Assembly (NCBI GenBank): GCA_039830055.1
Contig: CP140043.1
Coordinates: forward strand, 310,001-374,000
Direction: 5' to 3'
DNA from: Buchnera aphidicola (Schlechtendalia peitan)
Lineage (GTDB): Bacteria; Pseudomonadota; Gammaproteobacteria; Enterobacterales; Enterobacteriaceae
DNA: 64,000 nt
Below, piece after piece: positions 57,053 to 64,000 of the stretch. The first letter of the stretch is position 1. Every line of letters begins with the position of its first letter. Below the pieces are notes generated by a model. The model had not been told where the DNA came from. It did not search any database and saw nothing but the letters and a program-made list of their open reading frames with translations. The position numbers and the translations under genes are program-made.

Positions 57053-58168
57053 ATGTTTAAAAAGATATTGTTGAAATATATTTGTATAATGTTTTCTCTA
57101 ATAAGTTTAAATGTACATGCTGATAAAATACGAGACTTAATAACCATTCAAGGAGCTAGAGACAATCAACTTATAGGATATGGTTTAATTGCAGGTTTGA
57201 ATGGAACTGGTGACGATACTGATCATATTCCATATACTATTCACACACTTAAAAATATGTTAGCCCAGCTAGGAATTGGTTTTTCTTCAGAAAAAAACAT
57301 GCAATTAAAAAATATTGCTGCAGTTATGGTAACAGCTAAATATCCTAGTTTTATTCATGTAGGTCAAAAAATAGACGTAGTAGTTTCTTCTATTGGGAAT
57401 GCAAAAAGTTTAAAAGGTGGGATGTTACTAATGACGCCTCTAAGAAATATTAATAACAAAATATATGCTATTGCTCAAGGTAGCGTTTCCATTGATGAAA
57501 AACATTATTTACCAAATTCATTTAAAACTACTATGGATAATCAATATAATAGTGGAAAAATAGTCGGGGGGGCTATAATAGAAAGAGAAATGAATACTGA
57601 ATTTGGAAATAAGAAAATTATTATTTTGCAACTTAATGATGAAGATTTTACTGTAGTTCAAAAAATTAGTGATAAAATTAATATGCAATATCCAAATTCT
57701 GCTATTGCATTAAACGCTAGAACAATACAATTATACACTCCAGCCAATAGCACCGTTCAAGTAAAAATGTTATCAACAATTCAAAATCTTGATGTGGATT
57801 TACCTGTTCAGGATGCTAAAATAATCATTAATACTAAAACTGGAGATATTGTAATGAATCATGAAGTAAATATTAATTCTTGTGCAGTAGCACATGGAAA
57901 TATTTCCATGGTAATTAACAATACCAAAAATACATCAGGTAATTCTGTATTTTCTATTGTAAACACTCAGAATAATTACCTAAATAATAAAAATAAGAAC
58001 GTTAATGATATGGATAATGATTACGTTAAATATATAGATAAAGTTGTACATCTTAATAATATAGTTCGAGCACTTAATTCTCTTGGAATTAAACCTATCG
58101 AATTAATATCAATATTACAAGCCATGCACGATGTAGGATGTTTACGTGCTAAAATAGAGATTATATAA
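57053..58168 (+). CDS. flgI: flagellar P-ring protein FlgI
   Basis: FlgI forms the P ring in the periplasm around the rod. The protein has 371 residues (E. coli 365). A signal peptide covers about residues 1-23 (NVHA cleavage). DKIRDLITIQGARDNQLIGYGL, GLNGTGDDTDHIPYT, KNIAAVMVTAKYP, GQKIDVVVSSIGNAKSLKGG and the end LNSLGIKPIELISILQAMH match the family (quoted in parts). An insertion rich in Asn lies near residues 305-325. AAGGAG lies 4 nt before the ATG. It ends 1 nt before flgJ. Confidence 0.96.
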   Translation: MFKKILLKYICIMFSLISLNVHADKIRDLITIQGARDNQLIGYGLIAGLNGTGDDTDHIPYTIHTLKNMLAQLGIGFSSEKNMQLKNIAAVMVTAKYPSFIHVGQKIDVVVSSIGNAKSLKGGMLLMTPLRNINNKIYAIAQGSVSIDEKHYLPNSFKTTMDNQYNSGKIVGGAIIEREMNTEFGNKKIIILQLNDEDFTVVQKISDKINMQYPNSAIALNARTIQLYTPANSTVQVKMLSTIQNLDVDLPVQDAKIIINTKTGDIVMNHEVNINSCAVAHGNISMVINNTKNTSGNSVFSIVNTQNNYLNNKNKNVNDMDNDYVKYIDKVVHLNNIVRALNSLGIKPIELISILQAMHDVGCLRAKIEII

Positions 58169-58169
58169 A

Positions 58170-58490
58170 ATGAATAATGACTTTTATTTTTCCATAGATT
58201 CATGTATCAATCTTAAAAATTCTGAACAATTAAAATTTATCAAACATGCAAACGAAATTAAAATTACAAAAGTAGCTAGACAAATAGAAGGATTATTTTT
58301 GCATATGATGCTCAAAAGTATGAGAAATAGTTTTCCTAAAGATACATTAATTAATACTAGTCAAGAACGTATATATGAAGATATATATGATCAATTTATT
58401 ACTCAAAACATTAGTAAAGTCGGATTGGGATTTTCAAAAGTAATTAAAAAACAAATATTAAAATTATCTAACATAGATTTAAAAGAATAG
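58170..58490 (+). CDS. flgJ: flagellar rod assembly protein FlgJ, N-terminal domain only
   Basis: FlgJ normally has an N-terminal rod-capping domain and a C-terminal muramidase. Here only 106 residues remain (E. coli 313), covering the N-terminal domain: KVARQIEGLFLHMMLKSMRNSFPKD and YEDIYDQFITQNISK (in parts). The wall-cutting domain is absent, as I recall for other Buchnera. MepM could open the wall instead, which is inference. flgK does not follow. Confidence 0.92.
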   Translation: MNNDFYFSIDSCINLKNSEQLKFIKHANEIKITKVARQIEGLFLHMMLKSMRNSFPKDTLINTSQERIYEDIYDQFITQNISKVGLGFSKVIKKQILKLSNIDLKE

Positions 58491-59047
58491 TAATAAAATA
58501 TATGTATCAATATAAAACAAAATTTTTATTTTAAGAGTACACACAACAGTTTAAAAAAATTTATATAATCTATGTCAATATTATTTGAAAATTTATCCCA
58601 TGATTGTCTTTTTAAAAATATGCAATAAATTTTTTCATGGGTAAATTAATTAAAATAAACTTATAATAAAATCTTATGTATTCTTATACACTAAGTTTAA
58701 TTATTTAATTACGAGTACGTTTGAAACACGTTTTAAAAAGTATGTGTCTTATAATATCTAATAAAATTTTTTCATATTAAAAATAGTTTTATCTTAAAAA
58801 AATTACTTGGTTTAAAAAGATATATATCTTAACATGTTTTATAAAATTTTAATTTCATAACTTTAATTATAGTATATTTATTTTGTACATTTTAATACTT
58901 AAATAAAAAATTAATAACTTTTAAAATAGTATAATTTGTTATCAGTAAAATATTATTAATTTTTATTAAACAAGATTTATTTTTATTTATTATGTTCTAT
59001 TTAGATGTAATATATTCAAAAAAATAAATATGCTATATTTTTATTGT
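58491..59047. other. 557-nt spacer between flgJ and rne
   Basis: flgK and flgL follow flgJ in enterobacteria; neither is here and I see no remnant. The spacer is AT-rich between two convergent genes. An inverted repeat with a 7 + 6 bp stem lies at 58590-58647. Confidence 0.5.
58590..58647. terminator. hairpin between convergent flgJ and rne
   Basis: CCCATGA (58597-58603) pairs with TCATGGG (58635-58641), and past one bulged T, AATTTA (58590-58595) pairs with TAAATT (58642-58647). The loop is 31 nt. It lies 100 nt past flgJ. No T-run follows the stem on the plus strand. Confidence 0.45.
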
Positions 59048-60277
59048 TTAAATTTTACTACATCGAGAACAAATATTATTATGAAATTGTTTTATCGGTG
59101 AATTTAATCCCTGTCTTGACATTTCTAATAATCCAAACTTAGAAATTGTTCCTATTTTAATGTGTGCACGATCTTTTTGAATAATATTTCTAAAGTAATC
59201 TATTAAAAATTTTCTATGCTTTAATATTGACATATCAATAAAATCAATGACAATTAAACCCCCCACATCTCGCAATCGAAGTTGACGAGAAATTTCATTA
59301 GCAGCTTCTAAGTTTGTATTAAAAGCAGTTTCTTCACTATTTATTCCATTGGTAGAACGAAAAGAATTTATATCAATAGCAGTTAATGCTTCTGTAATAT
59401 CAATTACAATAGAACCACCAGAAGGAAGAGTAATATTCCGTTGAAAAATTGAATTAATTTGTGAGTCTATTTGATAATAGTTAAACAAAGAACTCAAACC
59501 AGTATATAATTTAACTTTATTTTTATAATCATTTTTTCCTAATAATAATATATATCTATATATAGAATTTAATAAAATTGCGTTATCAATGAGAATTTCA
59601 TCAATATTTTTACTAAGATAATCTCTAAAAGTTCGAAAAATAATATTATCTTCTTGACAAATTAAATGTGGTGATAAATGACTTAAGGACATTTCTTTAA
59701 TTTTGTTCCAACGCTTTAATTGATATTCCAAATCTAATTGTAAAACATCTATAGATTTTCCTATACTAGCTGTGCGAATAATCACTCCCATACCATAGGG
59801 TATATTTAATAAATATAATTTTTTTTTTAAACTAATTCTATCTCGTCCTTCTATTTTTTTTGATATACCTAAAATTTTTGAATTATTAGGGAAAAACACT
59901 ACGTAACTACCGACTAAACTTATAAATGTAGTTAATAAAGCACCTTTATTACCGTTTTCTTCTTTATTTATTTGGACAATAAATTCTTGTCCTTTTCTTA
60001 AAACATTTAAAATATTATAATTAGTTTGACCAATATTTTTACAAAAATATTCATGAGAAATAGATTTTAATGGTAAAAATCCATTTTTAAACGATCCATA
60101 ATCAACAAAAACTGCTTCTAAACTAGGCTCAATACGTGTTATTTTTCCTTTATAAATATTCGACTTTGTCCTCGTATAGTTTAAATTTTCAACTTCAAAG
60201 TTACACAATTTTGTTTTATTTACAATAGCAATTTGTAATTTATGTTTTTTAGTAGCATTTATTAAAATTCTTTTCAT
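59048..60277 (-). CDS. rne: ribonuclease E, shortened to the catalytic large domain
   Basis: RNase E cleaves single-stranded RNA and leads mRNA decay and rRNA/tRNA processing. The protein has only 409 residues (E. coli 1061). It keeps the start MKRILINATKKHKLQIAIVN, the S1 domain (NIYKGKITRIEPSLEAVFVDYG), the 5' sensor/RNase H-like region, and the DNase I-like catalytic part with the metal-binding aspartates in TAIDINSFRS and VIDFIDM. It ends right after the zinc-link cysteines (CSRCSKI, about 403 and 406). The small domain needed for tetramers and the whole degradosome scaffold are missing. The DNA beyond the stop does not look coding, so no frameshift explains it. Confidence 0.93.
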   Translation of the reverse strand: MKRILINATKKHKLQIAIVNKTKLCNFEVENLNYTRTKSNIYKGKITRIEPSLEAVFVDYGSFKNGFLPLKSISHEYFCKNIGQTNYNILNVLRKGQEFIVQINKEENGNKGALLTTFISLVGSYVVFFPNNSKILGISKKIEGRDRISLKKKLYLLNIPYGMGVIIRTASIGKSIDVLQLDLEYQLKRWNKIKEMSLSHLSPHLICQEDNIIFRTFRDYLSKNIDEILIDNAILLNSIYRYILLLGKNDYKNKVKLYTGLSSLFNYYQIDSQINSIFQRNITLPSGGSIVIDITEALTAIDINSFRSTNGINSEETAFNTNLEAANEISRQLRLRDVGGLIVIDFIDMSILKHRKFLIDYFRNIIQKDRAHIKIGTISKFGLLEMSRQGLNSPIKQFHNNICSRCSKI

Positions 60278-60604
60278 TATGCTATCTCTTATTATTAAAT
60301 TAAAAAGTATATCAAATTTTTATAGTACTATTATTATAAAAACGTAAGAATCTTAACATTAAAAAAATATAAATATTATTATTTGTACATATTTTTATTA
60401 ATTATTCTTTTGATGCAAAAATATGAATAATGATAATTTCTATAATACACATTAAAAATATATATTAATTTTAATTAAAATATGCTTAGATATGTACTAT
60501 ATTATTTTAATATTTACAACTTATTTTTAAAATGCTCAAAATTTTAGATTAGTATTGTTAAAATTTATAAACATTCATATTTCTAGTTTATAGGACCATA
60601 AATA
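60278..60604. other. 327-nt spacer between rne and rluC
   Basis: The spacer lies between divergent genes and must hold both start regions. In E. coli the long rne leader controls RNase E levels by feedback; I could not identify the conserved leader hairpins here. Confidence 0.35.
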
Positions 60605-61545
60605 GTGAGTATAATGCTTCCTGTATCATTTTTACATATTAATGCAAACAATGAAAAGCAAAGAATAGATAATTTTTTACACAATAAATTTAAAAAATTA
60701 CCAAAAAGTGTAATTTACAAAATATTAAGAACTGGACAAATTAGAATCAATAAAGCTCGCGTACAACCAAGTTATAAATTAAAGATCGGAGATTATATTA
60801 GAATTCCCCCTATAGAAAATTTTCATAAAAAAAAAAAATACAATTAAATAAAAAATTATCGTGCTTATTATCTAGTAGTATTTTGTATGAAGATAATTAT
60901 TTATTAGTATTAAATAAACCCCCTGGTTTAGCAGTACATAGTGGCAGTGGAATTAATTTTGGTATTATAGAATACATGAGAATATTAAGAAACGAAAATT
61001 CATATTTTGATTTAGTACATAGATTAGATCGAGATACATCAGGAGTATTGATAATAGCAAAAAAACGTATAATTTTACGAGAATTACATAAACAACTCAG
61101 AGAAAAAATAATTAAAAAACAATATTTAGCTTTAGTACACGGAAAATGGCCAGAAAATTTAAAATGTATTTCTATTCCTTTACTAGACACTACACTAAGA
61201 AATAACCATATTGTTGTTTCTAACCACATTAAAGGAAAAGTTTCAAAAACTTTTTTTAAAATTAAACAACAGTACACCAACAGTACTTTAATGTTAATTA
61301 CTCCAATAACTGGAAGAACGCATCAAATTCGAGTACACGCTCAATATGCAAATCACCCAATTATTTTTGATAAAAAATATGGACAAATAAATTTAGATAA
61401 TAATATTAGTAATAATTTATTTATTAAAAGATTATTACTACATGCTGTTTCTATTAACTTTTTTCATCCAATAAAAAAGAAATATATAACTATAACCGCA
61501 CCTATAGATAAAGAATTTTTAAAAATTTTAAATGTCCTCAAATAA
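60605..61545 (+). CDS. rluC: 23S rRNA pseudouridine synthase RluC, frame broken at an A12 run
   Basis: RluC makes pseudouridines 955, 2504 and 2580 in 23S rRNA. The gene starts with GTG 60605 (AGGA 9 nt upstream) and is read to an A12 run (60827-60838). The family match then continues in the -1 frame from 60838 to 61545. One extra A gives 313 residues (E. coli 319). Before the run is the S4-like domain (QRIDNFLHNKF, PKSVIYKILRTGQIRINKAR, IRIPP). After it comes ILYEDNYLLVLNKPPGLAVH, the catalytic HRLDRDTSGVLIIAKK and PITGRTHQIRVHAQYANHP. The run encodes the natural linker, where extra Lys are harmless. Both halves are conserved. Confidence 0.88.
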
Positions 61546-61743
61546 AGATATATTTTAAAATATATATTGTACATATAAAATTATGTATAAAAAACATGAA
61601 ATTATTTAAAAAAATTTTTAAAACATTTTAATCTAATGTTATAAAAATATAAAAAACTATTTTTAATTTGTTTATTAACATTTAAAAAACACTATTTATT
61701 AATATAACTCAAAAAAATTTTAATGTAATCTGGGGAAAATATA

Positions 61744-61908
61744 ATGGCAGTTCAAAAGAACAAACCAACTCGATCTAAAAGAGGTATGCGAAGATCTCAT
61801 AATCGTTTACATGTTCCAGTTTTATCTACAGATAAAACTTCAGGAGAAATACATATTAGACATCACATTACTGCAAAAAAATATTATAAAGGTATAAAAG
61901 TTTTTTAA
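61744..61908 (+). CDS. rpmF: 50S ribosomal protein L32
   Basis: L32 is a small protein of the large ribosomal subunit. The 54 residues (E. coli 57) match well: MAVQKNKPTRSKRGMRRSHN and DKTSGEIHIRHHITAKKYYK. GGGGAAA lies before the ATG. The enterobacterial yceD in front and plsX, fabH behind are missing, so it lies directly before fabD. A hairpin follows the stop. Confidence 0.97.
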   Translation: MAVQKNKPTRSKRGMRRSHNRLHVPVLSTDKTSGEIHIRHHITAKKYYKGIKVF

Positions 61909-61952
61909 CTGTTCATTATTTTTTAATAAAAACATATTATATTTTTAGTAAA

Positions 61953-61977
61953 AGTGCTATTTTTTATAGATAGCACT
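61953..61977 (+). terminator. hairpin after rpmF
   Basis: AGTGCTAT (61953-61960) and ATAGCACT (61970-61977) form a perfect 8-bp stem with a 9-nt T-rich loop, 45 nt past the rpmF stop. No T-run follows at once. It suggests that rpmF is at least partly separated from fabD. Confidence 0.5.
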
Positions 61978-62187
61978 ATAAACAATTATAAAGTTTTTAA
62001 ACATATAATATACTTGCATACTGTAAATAATCTAATAAATTTATAATTATTAAAACAATATATTTAATAACAATTTATGTCTAAAAATATTTAAAAATTT
62101 TTAAATAAAACATGCAATACTGTACTAAAAACAAGTGAAAATTTTACATGTTTATACAAAAATCACTAACGATGAAGGAATATTAAT

Positions 62188-63107
62188 ATGTGTTTATATT
62201 CTATATTATTCCCTGGTCAAGAATTACAAAATTTAAATATATTACGTACGTTTATAAAAAAAAACATAATTATAGAAGATACATTTAATGAATCTTCTGA
62301 ATATATTGGCTTTAACTTAAATAAACTAATAATAAATAGTTCACAAAACGATATAAATAATAGTAAATATACTAAATTAATAACAGTAACATCATCAATT
62401 GCTATGTATCGACTATGGAAAAAAAAAACAATACAATTCCTATAATATTAGCTGGACATAGTTTAGGAGAATACTCAGCATTAGTATGCTCACAATCTTT
62501 AAAATTTTATGATGCTATAAAATTAATTTTTCTTCGCGAAAAATTTATGAAAGAATCTATGAACAATAAATTAGGAACTATGTATGTAATAATTGGATTA
62601 AAAAAATCTAATGTTGAAAAAATTTTAAAAAATTTTGAATATTTAAAAAATGCTTCAATAGCTTGTATTAACACTTCACGGCAAATTGTAATTGCAGGAG
62701 AACAAAATACAGTGCGCAAAATAAGTATTGCTTGCAAAAAAGCTGGTGCTAAAAAAATTTTTAAACTATCAGTAAATCCCCCCTCTCACTGCATTTTAAT
62801 GAAGAATGCTTCACAAAAATTATCAATAGCGTTAAAAACAATAATATTAAAAAAACCAAAATTTCCAGTAATTAATAATGTTGATACGAAATGTGAAACT
62901 GAACCATTAGCTATTAAAAACGCATTGGTAAGACAATTATATAGTCCAGTCCAATGGTTTAATACCATAAAATATTTATGTAAAATACATGTATCTATGT
63001 TTATTGAAGCAGGATTAAATAATACACTAACTAATCTTAATAAATTTATAGTTGCAATTCCATCAATTTCACTTAATAATAAGATTCACTTATTAAAAAA
63101 ACTTTAA
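62188..63107 (+). CDS. fabD: malonyl-CoA-ACP transacylase FabD, frame broken at an A10 run
   Basis: FabD loads malonate onto acyl carrier protein for fatty acid synthesis. From ATG 62188 (AAGGAA 7 nt upstream) the frame runs to an A10 run (62419-62428) and the match continues in the -1 frame from 62427 to 63107. One extra A gives 306 residues (E. coli 309) with no gap at the joint (RLWKKK then NNTIPIILAGHS). With that base the active-site serine is residue 92 in GHSLGEYSALVC, the same number as in E. coli. PSHCILMKNA holds the catalytic histidine, and NNVDTKCETE and VRQLYSPVQW follow. The N-terminal FPGQGSQ motif is changed to FPGQELQ. Both halves are conserved. Confidence 0.9.
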
Positions 63108-63129
63108 AATAATTGTATAAGAATTTAAA

Positions 63130-63863
63130 ATGAATTTAAAAAAAAAATAGTATTAGTTACAGGTGCAAGTCATGGAATAGGAAAAGGGATTGCTAAAAAA
63201 CTATCCAGCCGAGGATTTACAGTTATTGGAACATCTCGGTCACAGACTGGAAAAAGGATAATCAATAATTATTTAAAAAACAATGGTTCTAGCATTATTC
63301 TCGATACTTCAAATCCTAATTCAATTAAAAATGTTATAAAAGATGTCTATGAAAATTTTAAACATATCGATATATTAATAAATAATATAGGTATTGTGGA
63401 AGACACATTATTAGTTAATATGACATATAAAACATGGAATAATGTGTTAAATACAAATTTAAATTCCATTTTTTATATATCTAAACCTATCGTAAAAAAA
63501 ATGATACAAAAAAAATCTGGAAAAATTATTACAATAGGATCTGTTATGGGACATATCGGAAATTATGGGCAAACTAATTATTCTGCATCTAAATCTGGAA
63601 TAGTAGGTTTTCACAGATCTTTAGCTTTAGAAGTTGCTTCCAAAGGAATTTGTGTAAACATAATATCACCTGGATTTATTGAAACCAATATGACACATAA
63701 TCTAACACGTAATCAGAAAATTAAATATCTTTCTAAAATTCCTTTAAAACGATTTGGAAAAATCGATGAAATATCTGAAACAGTTTTGTTTCTAACATCA
63801 GATCGTATTAACTATATCACAGGTCAAGTTATACATGTTAATGGAGGAATGTATATGCCTTAA
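63130..63863 (+). CDS. fabG: 3-oxoacyl-ACP reductase FabG, frame broken at an A10 run
   Basis: FabG reduces 3-oxoacyl-ACP with NADPH, an essential step of fatty acid elongation. From ATG 63130 only six codons (MNLKKK) are read before TAG, because of an A10 run (63138-63147). The match continues in the -1 frame from 63147. One extra A gives 244 residues, exactly the E. coli length, and MNLKKKIVLVTGAS aligns with MNFEGKIALVTGAS. It has TGASHGIG for NADPH, NNIG in place of NNAG, the catalytic serine in TIGSVMG and YSASK with tyrosine and lysine, and the end HVNGGMYMP. It begins 22 nt after fabD and is followed by acpP. All parts after the break are well conserved. Confidence 0.9.
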
Positions 63864-63952
63864 ACATGTTAAAAACTTTAACAATATTTGGGTTCTATTT
63901 TATTAACAATCAATATTTTATAATACTTTTAACAAATAATATAAAAGAATAT

Positions 63953-64000
63953 ATGAAAAATATAGAAAAAAAAATTATAAAAATAATTTCTAAACAATTA
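63953..64000 (+). CDS. acpP: acyl carrier protein, N-terminal start
   Basis: Sixteen codons are visible before the window ends. MKNIEKKIIKIISKQL aligns with E. coli AcpP MSTIEERVKKIIGEQL, and the place after fabG is the usual one. A nine-A run (63966-63974) lies within these codons and is in frame. The phosphopantetheine serine is outside the window. Confidence 0.88.
   Translation, partial: MKNIEKKIIKIISKQL

Noticed and set aside
59048..60277. A sixth homopolymer frameshift as the cause of the short rne.
   Set aside because: The stop follows a conserved cysteine pair with no long run there, and the DNA after it does not look like an RNase E small domain in any frame.
61545..61568. An AT-only palindrome (ATATATTTTAAAATATAT) after rluC.
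   Set aside because: AT-only palindromes are common by chance in this composition, and no T tail follows.
1..64000. CRISPR arrays, insertion sequences, prophage genes, rRNA genes.
   Set aside because: No regularly spaced repeats, transposase, integrase or rRNA motifs were seen anywhere in the window.

Overview
The window is a piece of a highly reduced, very AT-rich gammaproteobacterial chromosome. Gene content and order match the aphid endosymbiont Buchnera aphidicola: ancestral enterobacterial gene clusters, small intact housekeeping genes, no mobile elements, no CRISPR array, and long non-coding AT-rich spacers where genes have been lost. Several traits differ from what I remember of the pea-aphid strain: pal and lolA are kept, lolCDE is complete, and ihfB, flgD and flgE are missing. 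This suggests a divergent Buchnera, possibly the Baizongia pistaciae lineage. That strain call is inference from memory.

Layout. 1-5 kb: the 3' end of glyA and a biotin cluster (bioD, bioB, bioA) in which bioF and bioC are replaced by a 1.3 kb spacer. 5-11 kb: pgl, a 1.5 kb spacer, then lolC-lolD-lolE. 11-24.5 kb: central metabolism and neighbours (gapA, fldA, phrB, ybgI, sucA-sucB, pal, gpmA, pfkA, glpF, tpiA). 24.7-32 kb, minus strand: rpsA, cmk, aroA, serC, serS, lolA. 32-45 kb: trxB, infA, aspS, znuB/znuC, mepM, pykA, zwf, htpX, yoaE. 45-53 kb: tsaB, minE/minD/minC, rsmC, three tRNAs (Leu-UAA, Cys-GCA, Ser-UGA), murJ, pyrC. 53-58.5 kb: a reduced flagellar operon, flgA | flgB-flgC-(gap)-flgF-flgG-flgH-flgI-flgJ. 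59-64 kb: a truncated rne, then rluC, rpmF, fabD, fabG and the start of acpP.

How the genes work together. Glycolysis (pfkA, tpiA, gapA, gpmA, pykA) and the oxidative pentose phosphate entry (zwf, pgl) are well represented. Of the TCA cycle only the E1 and E2 of 2-oxoglutarate dehydrogenase are seen here. aroA and serC serve amino-acid supply. LolA-LolCDE would deliver lipoproteins to the outer membrane, and two likely cargoes, Pal and FlgH, lie in the window. The flagellar set encodes rod and P/L rings but no hook (FlgE), hook cap (FlgD) or, in its usual place after flgJ, FlgK. That fits a basal body used as an export or surface structure rather than for swimming.

Main finding. Five genes (lolD, rsmC, rluC, fabD, fabG) each have one break in reading frame, and each break lies inside a long homopolymer (T9, A10, A12, A10, A10). 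In every case one extra base in the run restores a protein that aligns end to end with its E. coli homologue; fabG comes out at exactly 244 residues. Both halves of each protein stay conserved. This fits expression rescued by RNA-polymerase slippage at homopolymers, a process already reported for Buchnera and Blochmannia. It needs to be told apart from sequencing error and from recent pseudogenes. Other points of note are a GlpF whose selectivity-filter residues are mostly replaced, an RNase E that ends right after its zinc-link cysteines, and several long perfect inverted repeats in spacers.
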